NCBI GenBank assembly: GCA_025462645.1
Contig: JAOAPB010000064.1
Location: 1 to 64,000, forward strand
DNA length: 64,000 nucleotides
From: Edaphobacter sp.
Lineage (GTDB): Bacteria > Acidobacteriota > Terriglobia > Terriglobales > Acidobacteriaceae
Direction of reading: 5' to 3'
The notes beneath the pieces were generated by a model that had not been told where the DNA came from, ran no database searches, and saw only the letters and a program-made list of their open reading frames with translations. The translations under genes and the position numbers were made by a program. Positions 55,616-64,000 of this stretch are shown here, in pieces; position 1 is the stretch's first letter; the number at the start of each line of letters is the position of its first letter.

Positions 55616-56659
55616 TCAAGCAGCTCCGCAGCTAAGCACGAGTCCATCGGGTGCAAGGTCGACCAGTTTGCCACGCTGTTTCATCGAAAGGGAAGCGCTT
55701 TCGAGGATGCGGACGACTCGAAGGCCCGCCTGACCTCCTGTAATCGGCTCGGCACCTGTACGAATGCACTCCGCAAAGTGTTGAATCTCGACCTTGAGAG
55801 CTTCTGAGACATCTAGCTGGGGAGCAAACATATCGCCTGACCGATAGCCCACTAAAGCCTTGTATAAGGAATCTGTTGAACCATTCACCGTGATTCCCTT
55901 GTCATAGACCTTGATCTTCTCGCTAGGTTCCATGTCGTCATACACGATCATCTGTTTGCTGCCACCAACCAGTGTGCGACGGACCTTGACCGGCGAGAGC
56001 CAGTTGACGTTTACGTGGGCAATTACGTTCTCTTCAAAAAACATCGTGATATAGGCAAGATTCTCCGCGCCTCCGAATACGTGATTGATACCCGTAGCCG
56101 CAACGGCACAAGGCGAAGACGGAAGAATATAGTCCATGATGGCGAGGTCGTGGACGGCCAGGTCCCAGATCACATCGACGTCTCGCTGGAACAAGCCGAG
56201 ATTGATGCGGGTAGAATCATAATAGAGAATGTCCCCCAGCTTTCCAGACGCAGCGATCTCTTTGATTTTGCGAACTGCCCCCGTGTAGACGAAGGTGTGA
56301 TCCACCAACAGCGTCAACTTGCGGCGAGCGGCCTCTTCGATCAGACGCTGAGCCTGCTCAGAAGACGAAGTCATAGGCTTTTCCACCATCACATGCTTGC
56401 CACTCTGTAACGCCTGCAAAGCGAGCTCGTAATGCGTCGAGACCGGTGTAGCGATAGCGATGGCGTCAATCTCCGGATTATCAAGTAGCCGGCGGTAATC
56501 TGTTGTGACCGCAACCGATGGGTACCGGCTGGTCACTTGGCGCAGACGGTCCTCACGCATGTCGCTTACTGCAACGACCTGCGTTTCCGATACTTCGAAA
56601 AGGTTCCGAACCAGATTCGGTCCCCAATAACCATAGCCAATAACTCCGACCTTGATCAC
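55616..56659 (-). CDS. Gfo/Idh/MocA-family dehydrogenase, WbpB-like
   Basis: The 347-residue NAD-dependent enzyme starts at GTG 56659, behind a good GGAGGA ribosome site. VGVIGYGYWGPNLVRN is the Rossmann loop; VMVEKPMTSS holds the EKP lysine and WDLAVHDLAIMDY the substrate-side His/Asp. WbpB-type members oxidise C3 of UDP-GlcNAcA. The order dehydrogenase, acetyltransferase, aminotransferase with overlapping genes mirrors wbpB-wbpD-wbpE, supporting a diacetamido uronic acid in the polymer. No UDP-GlcNAc 6-dehydrogenase (WbpA) is visible here. Confidence 0.9.
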   Translation of the reverse strand: MIKVGVIGYGYWGPNLVRNLFEVSETQVVAVSDMREDRLRQVTSRYPSVAVTTDYRRLLDNPEIDAIAIATPVSTHYELALQALQSGKHVMVEKPMTSSSEQAQRLIEEAARRKLTLLVDHTFVYTGAVRKIKEIAASGKLGDILYYDSTRINLGLFQRDVDVIWDLAVHDLAIMDYILPSSPCAVAATGINHVFGGAENLAYITMFFEENVIAHVNVNWLSPVKVRRTLVGGSKQMIVYDDMEPSEKIKVYDKGITVNGSTDSLYKALVGYRSGDMFAPQLDVSEALKVEIQHFAECIRTGAEPITGGQAGLRVVRILESASLSMKQRGKLVDLAPDGLVLSCGAA

Positions 56660-56814
56660 GCTTCCTCCAATAACTTGCGTAGAACGAAACAACGAAATGC
56701 AAACTTCGTTTAAACAACTGCACAACACTCACGAATGCGAAACGCCTGCCAGCGTCCTGAAACCCGAACCCGCAAAATTCTCTCGTGACCCATTGCGGTG
56801 TAACGCCTATGAGC

Positions 56815-56832
56815 TATGCATGTTGGCTTCCA
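56815..56832 (-). promoter_or_regulatory. Weak candidate sigma-54 promoter upstream of the WbpB-like operon
   Basis: On the minus strand TGGAAGccaacATGCAT has GG and GC ten bases apart, a good -12 half (five of six) and a poor -24 half beyond TGG. It lies about 160 bp before the GTG start and just after the activator gene. The spacing is right; sequence support is modest. Confidence 0.3.
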
Positions 56833-56862
56833 AAAGTGGACATGCTTACGCGCATTTTTCAA

Positions 56863-57906
56863 TCACTCACCCAGCACCTCTCCGGGATCCCGAAAGGATT
56901 GCTTTGGAATTGATGATTTTGGGGACCGGACTGCCGGTAACCCTACCTCCTTGATCTTGTGCAAGAGAGCGCGATAGCTGATTCCGAGTGTCCTAGCGGT
57001 CTTGGCCCGGTTCCAGTTATGCGAACGAAGCACATCAAGGATGATCTTCTTTTCTATATGGTGGACGGCACGCTTGGTCTGAATCCGCAGTGGCGTCGCG
57101 ATGTCGATCGCGTCAGATTCAAAAGAGGGAATTCCCGCAGGTCTTCGCAGGGTCGGAACTATATATTCATCTCCACCCAGAACCACATGACGTTTCGCGA
57201 GATTCTCGAGCTCTCGTACGTTGCCGGGCCAGTCGTAGGACTGAAGTAGCTTTAAGAAGGATGAGTTCAAAGGCTCAGGCCTTCTTCCGAACTGAACGCT
57301 GTATACCTTGATGAAGTGATTCATCAGGACAGGTACATCGGACAGATGCTCACGCAAGGGTGGCATCTGAATGCGAAGCACATTTATCCGATGGAACAGG
57401 TCGGTGCGGAATCCACCCTTCGCCACTTCCACCTCTAGATCCCGGTTTGTTGCACAAATCAAGCGAATGTCTATTGTGCGTTCATTTATTGCTCCCAATC
57501 TAGTTATGCGGAAGTCCTGAAGAGCGTGAAGGAGCTTGGCTTGAAGAGCAATATCCAGTTCTCCTATCTCATCCAGGAAGAGAGTTCCTTTGTCAGCCTG
57601 CTCACATTTGCCGACCTGTGCCTGCTTTGCGCCTGTAAATGTGCCCGGTTCGTGTCCAAAGAGTTCGCTCTCAAAGAGCTGATTTGGGATGGCTGGACAA
57701 TTAATCTTTTGGAAACTATGGGCCCGACGTGCGCTAAGTTCGTGTAGGAGCCGCGCAGCTACTTCCTTTCCCGTGCCGCTCTCACCTGTGATAAGGACCG
57801 GAACTTCCGTCAATGCAGCCTTATGCAACTGCTCACCGACCCGATGGATCAGTGGCGAATCACCTACGAGGAGTTCGGACGGTCGGCGCAGCGCCACTTC
57901 GTACAT
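56863..57906 (-). CDS. Sigma-54 activator without receiver domain, GTFTGA variant
   Basis: A 347-residue bacterial enhancer-binding protein that begins almost directly with the AAA+ domain; the frame is closed by a stop nine bases before ATG 57906, so no N-terminal receiver is encoded. Walker A is GESGTGKE (41-48), Walker B region LFLDEIGE. The sigma-54 contact loop reads GTFTGA (88-93), with Thr in place of the usual Ala. The C-terminal Fis-type helix is WNRAKTARTLGISYRALL. It precedes the WbpB-like operon on the same strand and is divergent from the export operon, a good position to regulate both. Confidence 0.9.
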   Translation of the reverse strand: MYEVALRRPSELLVGDSPLIHRVGEQLHKAALTEVPVLITGESGTGKEVAARLLHELSARRAHSFQKINCPAIPNQLFESELFGHEPGTFTGAKQAQVGKCEQADKGTLFLDEIGELDIALQAKLLHALQDFRITRLGAINERTIDIRLICATNRDLEVEVAKGGFRTDLFHRINVLRIQMPPLREHLSDVPVLMNHFIKVYSVQFGRRPEPLNSSFLKLLQSYDWPGNVRELENLAKRHVVLGGDEYIVPTLRRPAGIPSFESDAIDIATPLRIQTKRAVHHIEKKIILDVLRSHNWNRAKTARTLGISYRALLHKIKEVGLPAVRSPKSSIPKQSFRDPGEVLGE

Positions 57907-58485
57907 ATGCCCTCAGAGGTGAGGAGTGTTGCACGTCTGCGACCAAAGTTAGAACGAGATGATGACCCTCTGCACCGTCTCACCTTCCTCTACAACCAAA
58001 TAAAATCGTGGCTGCTATAAAACGCGTACTTACATAGTGCGATTCCGCAAAGCTGCTGGAGGGATATACGCAAGGGATTGCGATCATTTCCCAAAGGGTG
58101 ACGACGATTGCAACATCCCGCAGCTGCCAGATGTTTCAATCGGTCCTAACATGAGTGCGGAATCCAACTGTTGTCTTCGTCCGAGATGATTGATTGGATG
58201 CCGATGGCATAGGGCCTCCCCACTAAAGTTTTGGGTAGAGTCGTAATCTCAGACTTACCTAGGTTGAGAGAGCTCGGCATCGGAGGAGACGTCTGTAACT
58301 GGGGGAGAATCCAAGGAAGTCATCAATGTTACAAACAGTTGCATACTTCGCAAAATCGTGCGAACTTACGCGTCATTTCGTCACAAATCTCGTTTTGAAT
58401 AATGAGCAAAAAACTCCGAAACAAACCTTTGAGCTTTGGCCATCCATTTGCTGTTTCAAGTGAAAGAGGCAAACAACGGCACATT
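57907..58485. other. Intergenic region between activator and export operon
   Basis: About 490 bp precede the first possible start of the Wza-like gene (ATG 58402). No gene is visible. A GG-N10-GC match (TGGAGGGATATACGCA near 58057) has poor half-sites, and a second has nine-base spacing, so neither is called. The export-operon promoter is therefore not identified. Confidence 0.5.
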
Positions 58486-59139
58486 ATGGTTTCCTATCTC
58501 CCAATTCGTTCTTTGGCCTTGTTGGTTGTCTTAGGTCTTGCGGCGAACTCTGGTCGAGCTCAGAGTGTACCAAGTGTCGAGTCCGGTAATTCTCTATCCA
58601 CCTCCGATGGGCGCTCCGGTTCCGTACCGGGCGCTGCCTCACAGCCGACAGCTGCCTCGTCGCAGTTTGCGCTCGGTGTATCTGATGTCATTCGGGTCAA
58701 TGTCTGGAAGAATCCTGATCTGTCACAAACCGTTACTATCGGTCCGGATGGTTTTGTCTCTCTACCGCTGTTAGGAGATATACATGTTGCTGGAGAGACC
58801 GCCAATCAATTAGCTCAGTTATTGACAGCGCGGCTGAGTACATACGTTGTGAGCGCCCAGGTGACGGTCAGCGTCGTCGACATCAAAAGCAGGCAAGTGT
58901 ATGTGACAGGCCAGGTTGGAAGGCCAGGAGGATATCCTCTCGTTGCGCCGATCTCGGTGCTTCAATTAATCGCGCAGGCAGGTGGACTGAATACATTCGC
59001 GAATCGTAAAGGAATACTAATCCTTCGAGGATCAAGCGGGAACACACAGCGGATGAACTTCAACTACATCAAAGCTATACATGGCGATAGCAAGCAAAAT
59101 ATCAGTCTGCAGCCAGGCGACACCGTAATCGTTCCATAG
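58486..59139 (+). CDS. Polysaccharide export outer-membrane protein (Wza-like)
   Basis: From ATG 58486 the protein has 217 residues with a signal peptide (IRSLALLVVLGLAANSGRAQ). The PES domain is visible as FALGVSDVIRVNVWKNPDLS and TIGPDGFVSLPLLGDI, followed by one SLBB-like domain (VYVTGQVGRPGGYPLVAPI, LQLIAQAGGLNTFANR) and ending LQPGDTVIVP. It is shorter than E. coli Wza, as usual outside the enterobacteria, and would form the periplasm-to-surface exit channel. An in-frame ATG at 58402 would add 28 basic residues before the signal. Next gene follows 8 bp later. Confidence 0.88.
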   Translation: MVSYLPIRSLALLVVLGLAANSGRAQSVPSVESGNSLSTSDGRSGSVPGAASQPTAASSQFALGVSDVIRVNVWKNPDLSQTVTIGPDGFVSLPLLGDIHVAGETANQLAQLLTARLSTYVVSAQVTVSVVDIKSRQVYVTGQVGRPGGYPLVAPISVLQLIAQAGGLNTFANRKGILILRGSSGNTQRMNFNYIKAIHGDSKQNISLQPGDTVIVP

Positions 59140-59147
59140 AAAATACC

Positions 59148-60473
59148 ATGAGGAACTTGTCTTACATTTGCGTTGTTGTTTTACTATCCGCAGCCGGTTG
59201 GTTCGACGGCTGTCTGTTTGCTCAGACAACAGGCGGAAATGTGAATGGATCAAGCGGAGATCCTTCTGATCCGAGGTCCGGATCAAGCGTTGGAGAGCCA
59301 ATGGCGCCGTACGAGAGCACAGAACGGGAGGTGCGGTACGCTCCGGCTCTTGATGGCACAGGGTTGATTCCGTTGGAAGCTCCCCTTGCAAGAAACCTGC
59401 GTCTCGGTATGACGCTCAGTGGAGGATGGGATAGCAATCCAGGAAATTTGGCGTCGGGCGTGCCGTCCGGGACGTTCATGCTCGCACCTTACCTTGGTTT
59501 ACATTTCGGTACTCCTAAAACACAGTACCTATTCCAGTATCACCCGATCGTCACGAAATTCATCTCTGATAACTATGCCAGTCAAATGCTGAACGTCGCC
59601 ACTGCCAGAGTCGTAGGAAATATCAACGAACGCTGGAGTTGGGATCTTGACGCGAATGCGACCCACGGACAAGACTCGACCCGTCTCGTTGCACCTCAGC
59701 AGACCGTAGCCATCGGAGATATCCCTGGCACCGGCTCGAGTTCCGCTTCTTATCTCCCAAACACCGGTGTGGCTACACACGCCGGCGGCGGTATCAGAAT
59801 TCACTATAGTAAGTCGCAGACCGAGATAATCGAATTCGACGCCCTGAGTTCCTTCTCCACATATTCCGGTTTAACCGATAGCAATGGTGTTACGACAACC
59901 GGGTTTAGCTATGAGCGGGCGCTGTCGCCCACCTTCAGCGCCGTCACTTATGCGCAGAGTTCGTATTACTACCAGCCGATCCAATGTATGAGCCTTGGAG
60001 GAGGATTCGGGGTCAAATGGCAGATGCACGAGCGAACCTCTCTTTCGCTTAGCGGCGGACCGCAATTTAACATGTCATGCGGAAATCAGCAGGGATTGTC
60101 CTACAGCGCATCATTCAACACCACAACATCGCGTAAATCCCAAATCTATCTGACAGCCTCCCGACAGCCAGGAAGCTCATATCTCGGACCTGGTCTCTGG
60201 CAAACAAATGCTTCAGCAGGATACCTACGCAAAGTGACGAATATCGGCACACTCAACTTCGATGTCGCCTACGCCAGCAGTGACACTTTGAAGGCTCTAA
60301 GTTCGTATCGCGGAATTTATGTTGACTGTATTTATAGCTATCGGCTCGGACGGGGATTCAACGCTTCTTATAGTTATCGAGAATATGCGGGAAGCTGGGG
60401 CGGTAGCAGCGTTAACCGTCATGTAGCGTTGTTCTCATTGACGTGGACTAACACTGAGGGCAGCTCTTTCTAA
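59148..60473 (+). CDS. Predicted outer-membrane beta-barrel protein of the export operon
   Basis: A 441-residue protein with a signal peptide (to about CLFAQ), a low-complexity Ser/Gly/Asp region, then strands alternating polar and apolar residues (NLRLGMTLSGGWDSNPGN, YLGLHFGTPKTQYLFQYHP, LFSLTWTNTEGSSF at the end) as in a beta-barrel. The GWDSNP element recurs in barrel proteins of exopolysaccharide clusters (EpsL-like). It sits between Wza-like and Wzc-like genes and is probably an accessory export or anchoring barrel. Confidence 0.65.
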   Translation: MRNLSYICVVVLLSAAGWFDGCLFAQTTGGNVNGSSGDPSDPRSGSSVGEPMAPYESTEREVRYAPALDGTGLIPLEAPLARNLRLGMTLSGGWDSNPGNLASGVPSGTFMLAPYLGLHFGTPKTQYLFQYHPIVTKFISDNYASQMLNVATARVVGNINERWSWDLDANATHGQDSTRLVAPQQTVAIGDIPGTGSSSASYLPNTGVATHAGGGIRIHYSKSQTEIIEFDALSSFSTYSGLTDSNGVTTTGFSYERALSPTFSAVTYAQSSYYYQPIQCMSLGGGFGVKWQMHERTSLSLSGGPQFNMSCGNQQGLSYSASFNTTTSRKSQIYLTASRQPGSSYLGPGLWQTNASAGYLRKVTNIGTLNFDVAYASSDTLKALSSYRGIYVDCIYSYRLGRGFNASYSYREYAGSWGGSSVNRHVALFSLTWTNTEGSSF

Positions 60474-60500
60474 AGAATTGATGTATGAGGATGATGTGTC

Positions 60501-62039
60501 ATGAGCCAGGAAGAAGAATATCGAGACAATCCGGTCCTATCCGTGAAGAACTGCCTCATGGCGTTGAAGCGGCATGGTTGCCTGATATTCGTGTTGTCAC
60601 TATTACTCCTGATCCTTGGAGTTGTTGGAGTGTCCTTGATACCCGATGTTTACCGTGCAACGACGACGGTGCTGGTAGACCCGCAAAAAATTCCAGAGCG
60701 TTACGTTGCTTCAACGATTACATCCGACCCCAATGCCCGGATGAATACTTTGACACAGCAGGTACTAAGCGCCTCGAGACTCCAGGAGATTCTTGAGAAG
60801 AATAACCTATACCCAGAACTGCGTAAGAAGAAGTCTCTGGAAGAGATATTTGACTATATGCGCTCGAAGACAAAGATCGACTTGAAGCAAAGTTCGGAGC
60901 CTGATCAAGCCCTGAGCAGCTTCAGCATCTCCTACGAGGATCAGGATCGGGCTATCGTCGCGACCCTGGCAAATCAGCTGGCCTCGAGTTTTATTGAATG
61001 GAATCTTAAAGTCCGTAAACAGCAAGCGCTTGGCACTACTCAGTTCCTTTCGAGCGAACTTGAGCAGGCCAAGGTGCGGCTTGAAGAGCAAGAGAGCCGG
61101 CTGGAAGCCTTCAAAATGGGCCATGCGGGAGCGACACCAGATCAGCTAAATAGCAATCTTCAGGCTCTTTCCCGGTTGCAGGCAGTTGTCCAGTCAAATA
61201 TGGACGCCGTCAGCCGACTTGATCAAGAGCGGATTCTGTTGATCCAAATCAAGCCGACAGAGGTACGCGATACCTCATCCCTCAATGAGCGCGGACGTCT
61301 TCTTCAGGAAAAACGGCGTTTCGAGGTCGAACGCTGGAACTTGAAGCGGCAATATACGGATACTTATCCCGATGTGATCGCCGTTACTGAACAGCTCAAG
61401 AACATAAATTCAAGACTCGCAGCTATACCTGAGTCGGCATCTGATTCTGGTGACTCATTTGATTCGAGCACTCAGACCAGGCTTTCACTAATTGATAAGG
61501 AATTGCAAAGACACAAGCAGCAGCAGGCCGCTCTTCAACAGGAGATCCGGTCTTACCAATGGAAGGTAGAGTCAGTGCCAGTTCTCGAGACACAGCTTAC
61601 AGAACTGACTCGAAATTACGAGGTGTCCAAACAGAACTACCAGTCTCTTCTTGATAAGACCCTCTCTGCCGGGATGTCCGAGGAACTGGAACGCAAGCAA
61701 CAGGCGGAGAGATTCACGGTACTGGATAGGGCGAAAACTCCGGAAAAGCCAATTAAACCGAAGCGACTTCCGCTGATGGCGGGTGCGATGATACTCGGAC
61801 TCACTCTTCCCTCGACTATAGCTATAGTGCTCTATCTGCTTGGGGGGGGCATCAGGTCGGAGGCTGAGTTGAAGGGCATGCTCCCGTTTAATATCCCTGT
61901 TTTGGGGACAATCCCGCCAATTGCAAGTAGAGCCGATTTACTTCACAAGCGCATGATTCTCGCTCAAACGTTTCTGCTTTCAGTGGGTATGTGTGTGGCA
62001 CTTGTCGTCTTCCTGCTAAAGGTTAGGCCCATCCTATGA
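60501..62039 (+). CDS. Polysaccharide co-polymerase (Wzz/Wzc N-terminal type, GumC-like)
   Basis: The 512-residue inner-membrane protein has a first membrane segment at ~27-50, a Wzz domain (YRATTTVLVDPQKIPERYV), a long coiled coil (residues ~165-390, LSSELEQAKVRLEEQESRLEA), the GNVR-type segment VPVLETQLTELTRNYEVSKQ, and two C-terminal hydrophobic segments (from ~425 and ~485). Such proteins set chain length and bridge to the outer-membrane channel. The kinase is a separate protein: the next gene starts in its stop codon region (ATGA overlap at 62036-62039). Confidence 0.9.
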   Translation: MSQEEEYRDNPVLSVKNCLMALKRHGCLIFVLSLLLLILGVVGVSLIPDVYRATTTVLVDPQKIPERYVASTITSDPNARMNTLTQQVLSASRLQEILEKNNLYPELRKKKSLEEIFDYMRSKTKIDLKQSSEPDQALSSFSISYEDQDRAIVATLANQLASSFIEWNLKVRKQQALGTTQFLSSELEQAKVRLEEQESRLEAFKMGHAGATPDQLNSNLQALSRLQAVVQSNMDAVSRLDQERILLIQIKPTEVRDTSSLNERGRLLQEKRRFEVERWNLKRQYTDTYPDVIAVTEQLKNINSRLAAIPESASDSGDSFDSSTQTRLSLIDKELQRHKQQQAALQQEIRSYQWKVESVPVLETQLTELTRNYEVSKQNYQSLLDKTLSAGMSEELERKQQAERFTVLDRAKTPEKPIKPKRLPLMAGAMILGLTLPSTIAIVLYLLGGGIRSEAELKGMLPFNIPVLGTIPPIASRADLLHKRMILAQTFLLSVGMCVALVVFLLKVRPIL

Positions 62040-62800
62040 TCTCAACCTTAGGGATATACCCTATAAATAAGATTCGCGCCGCGGAGGGTGTGTCTCCGCA
62101 TCTGCCTCCAGAGCCGCGTCAGATAACGCCACGTGTCGACAAGAAGTCCAGACTGGTTTATCTGACTGATCCTACCGGACTCGCAGTCGAACAGTACAAG
62201 ATGCTGCGTCGCAGGCTTTCCACACTTCATCCACGCGGAGGGGTTATCTTGATCACGAGCCCCAATCCGGGCGAAGGCAAGACTCTCACATCGGTCAACC
62301 TTGCATGGTGTCTCGCGGAAGGAGGTCATCATACCTGTCTGGTCGATCTGGACTTCAGGGCTCCCGGTGTCGGATTCACACTGGGCACAACTTTCGATGA
62401 GGATGGCGTGGAAGAAGTTTTGACGGGTAAGCGAAGCATTAGTCAGGCTGTTCGACAGGTTGGGAGCCGCCCTCTATACGTACTTGGAATCAGGGAGCGT
62501 CTGGTCTCGCCTGGTCAGTTGCTGACTTCTGCCTCGTTGAATCCATTACTGACTGATCTGCGCGCCAGATACCAATGGGTTCTCCTTGACTTTGCACCAG
62601 TAATTCCGATGGCAGATGTTTCCGAAGCCCTGCCGCACGTAGACGGTGCGCTGATGGTTATCCGTTCGGGGAAGACGGAAAGAGCGATGGTTGCTCCATC
62701 AATGGAACTACTGGGATCGAAGGTCTGGGGCGTAGTTTTGAATGACTCTCCCATCAACGGGAGCTCCTACTATGGGTATTATGGAGATCGCAAACGCTGA
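62036..62800 (+). CDS. BY-kinase-like ATPase (CpsD/CapB type)
   Basis: A 254-residue cytoplasmic ATPase. ITSPNPGEGKT (residues ~73-83) is the Walker A, VDLDFRAPG the A' motif (usually DxDxR) and VLLDFAPVI the Walker B-like segment. The C-terminus SSYYGYYGDRKR is a tyrosine cluster like those autophosphorylated in bacterial tyrosine kinases. It works with the upstream co-polymerase to control chain length and export. No T-tract terminator is seen within the next 200 bp. Confidence 0.88.
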   Translation: MISTLGIYPINKIRAAEGVSPHLPPEPRQITPRVDKKSRLVYLTDPTGLAVEQYKMLRRRLSTLHPRGGVILITSPNPGEGKTLTSVNLAWCLAEGGHHTCLVDLDFRAPGVGFTLGTTFDEDGVEEVLTGKRSISQAVRQVGSRPLYVLGIRERLVSPGQLLTSASLNPLLTDLRARYQWVLLDFAPVIPMADVSEALPHVDGALMVIRSGKTERAMVAPSMELLGSKVWGVVLNDSPINGSSYYGYYGDRKR

Positions 62801-63013
62801 CTGGCGGCAGTAACATATCTCTTGAAATTGATTAAAATCTGTAAATTCTCAAATCAACGAGCAGGTTGATCTTCGAATATCCAGATGCTGAAAGATTTAG
62901 GAAAATTAAAACGGGATCTTCAAGGCGTGGGTTACTGCGAATTTTGTAGGAGCGCGGATGAATGCTCCCGTGCTAATGGTTACATCTCCTTCGGGAGGGG
63001 AAAGAGGTTACTG

Positions 63014-64000
63014 TTGTATCGCAAGTGCTATCGCGCAACCTGTGTTGCCGGACTTCTATCCCTCGCGACTATTCTGAGCCAAGCTCAGGATTCCATGGCA
63101 ATGCCCCACGGCAGTACGGCCTCTGCTCAGATACCTGCACATCTTGGCCCAGAGGCTGGCAGTCCGTCGGAGCACAAGTATGAGAGACCCGGTGTGGTCA
63201 GAACTTATTACATCGCGGCGGATGAGATTGACTGGGACTATACGCCTCTTGGAAGAAACCTGGCAGGTCTGCCTCACGCTGAGACGGCGGAAGACGAGAG
63301 TGGTGCAGGGATACACCATCGGGTCTATCACAAAGCAATCTATCGCGAATACACCGATGCTACCTTTAAAACACTAAAAATCCGGCCTCAACAGTGGCAG
63401 CATCTAGGTATACTGGGTCCTCTCCTCCGCGCAGAGGTCGGCGACTCGATCCGGGTTGTCTTCAAGAACAACACACATCTTTCTGTCACAATGCATCCCC
63501 ATGGCCTTGAGTATAAAAAGGACGCTGAGGGGGCTTTTTACAATGACTCTACTCCTAATGCGGTCAAACTGGACGATAAGGTAGTACCAGGTGCCACCTT
63601 TACCTATCTCTGGACAGCGCCGGAGCGAAGCGGCCCGGCATCAATGGATGAGAGCTCAGTACTTTGGATGTATCACTCGCATTTTGTGGAGTCTACTGAC
63701 ATAAATACGGGACTGGTTGGCCCCATCATTGTGACAGCTCGTGGTCAGGCTCGGGCCGACGGCACACCTAAAGACGTAGATCGAGAGTTCATCACCGACT
63801 TTGCGATATTCGATGAAACCGATAGCTGGTTTTTCGACACGAACATAGGAAGTCAGTCCAGAGCAATACGTCTTAAATCTGGGAATCCTGTTCTTCGCGA
63901 ACGAAACATGCTGTACACAATCAATGGCTATATCGAAGCCAATCTTCCTATGCTGACGATGAGACGAGGTGAGCGTGTTCGATGGTATCTCCTCTCGAAC
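63014..64000 (+). CDS. Multicopper oxidase (partial, 3' end outside window)
   Basis: The frame gives 329 residues up to the window edge. TTG 63014 is the likely start: AAAGAGG lies 7 bp upstream, and a signal peptide follows (CVAGLLSLATILSQAQ). No ATG lies in frame before residue 25. Copper ligands are visible as MHPHGLEYKKDAEG (first His pair) and WMYHSHFVESTDINTGLVGP (second). The form, with LGPLLRAEVGDSIRVVFKN, is closest to the ceruloplasmin/factor-V-like cupredoxin pair rather than CueO. A later NGYIEANLP opens another domain. It lies 213 bp after the export operon and may belong to it; substrate is unknown. Confidence 0.85.
   Translation, partial: MYRKCYRATCVAGLLSLATILSQAQDSMAMPHGSTASAQIPAHLGPEAGSPSEHKYERPGVVRTYYIAADEIDWDYTPLGRNLAGLPHAETAEDESGAGIHHRVYHKAIYREYTDATFKTLKIRPQQWQHLGILGPLLRAEVGDSIRVVFKNNTHLSVTMHPHGLEYKKDAEGAFYNDSTPNAVKLDDKVVPGATFTYLWTAPERSGPASMDESSVLWMYHSHFVESTDINTGLVGPIIVTARGQARADGTPKDVDREFITDFAIFDETDSWFFDTNIGSQSRAIRLKSGNPVLRERNMLYTINGYIEANLPMLTMRRGERVRWYLLSN

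Noticed and set aside
58057-58072. GG-N10-GC match TGGAGGGATATACGCA before the export operon
   Set aside because: Both half-sites are poor beyond the invariant dinucleotides; such matches are expected by chance.

Overview
The window looks like chromosomal DNA from an acidobacterium of the Terriglobia type (Granulicella/Terriglobus/Edaphobacter relatives). I infer this from gene content: many secreted carbohydrate-active and repeat proteins, DNRLRE/collagen-like and DUF4082-type proteins, NtrC-like regulators around exopolysaccharide genes, and high-GC coding DNA. The DNA becomes visibly less GC-rich from about 38 kb onward. No rRNA, tRNA, CRISPR array or transposase gene was recognised.

Region 1 (1-6.9 kb) holds nickel-pincer cofactor genes (larE, partial larC), a serine hydrolase, and a tight minus-strand operon of a NiCoT nickel transporter, a short-chain dehydrogenase and a DlgD-type sugar-acid dehydrogenase, followed by a Gfo/Idh/MocA oxidoreductase. 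Region 2 (7.2-12.8 kb) is a complete ketodeoxyuronate route: kduD, kduI, kdgK and eda, with a secreted cupin and an alginate-lyase-family enzyme. It should turn unsaturated uronates from pectin- or alginate-like polymers into pyruvate and glyceraldehyde-3-phosphate; a GH105 hydrolase at 26.1-28.0 kb would feed it.

Region 3 (12.9-21.3 kb) has a TonB-dependent receptor and a three-gene RND efflux operon (adaptor, pump, TolC-like channel). All three efflux genes are broken by frameshifts, and the adaptor also has an internal deletion. Region 4 (21.3-34.7 kb) is mixed: phosphoglucomutase, a collagen-like secreted protein, GH105, a hybrid kinase/response regulator/HPt phosphorelay, a bacterial deoxyhypusine-synthase-like protein, nicotinate phosphoribosyltransferase and a membrane acyltransferase.

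Region 5 (34.8-64 kb) is an exopolysaccharide/cell-surface island. It has a Tat-exported toroid-fold protein, two sigma-54 activators, a putative L-2-hydroxyglutarate oxidase with a damaged 5' end, a mosaic ASH-repeat lipoprotein, and a roughly 2,200-residue secreted protein combining an N,N-dimethylformamidase-like domain with DUF4082 and CarboxypepD_reg-like repeats. A minus-strand nucleotide-sugar operon follows (WbpB/WbpD/WbpE-like genes, a second acetyltransferase, an epimerase and a second aminotransferase). A plus-strand export operon (Wza-like, beta-barrel, Wzc-like, BY-kinase-like) leads to a multicopper oxidase cut by the window edge. Possible GG-N10-GC (-24/-12) promoters precede three of these units, consistent with sigma-54 control by the two activators.
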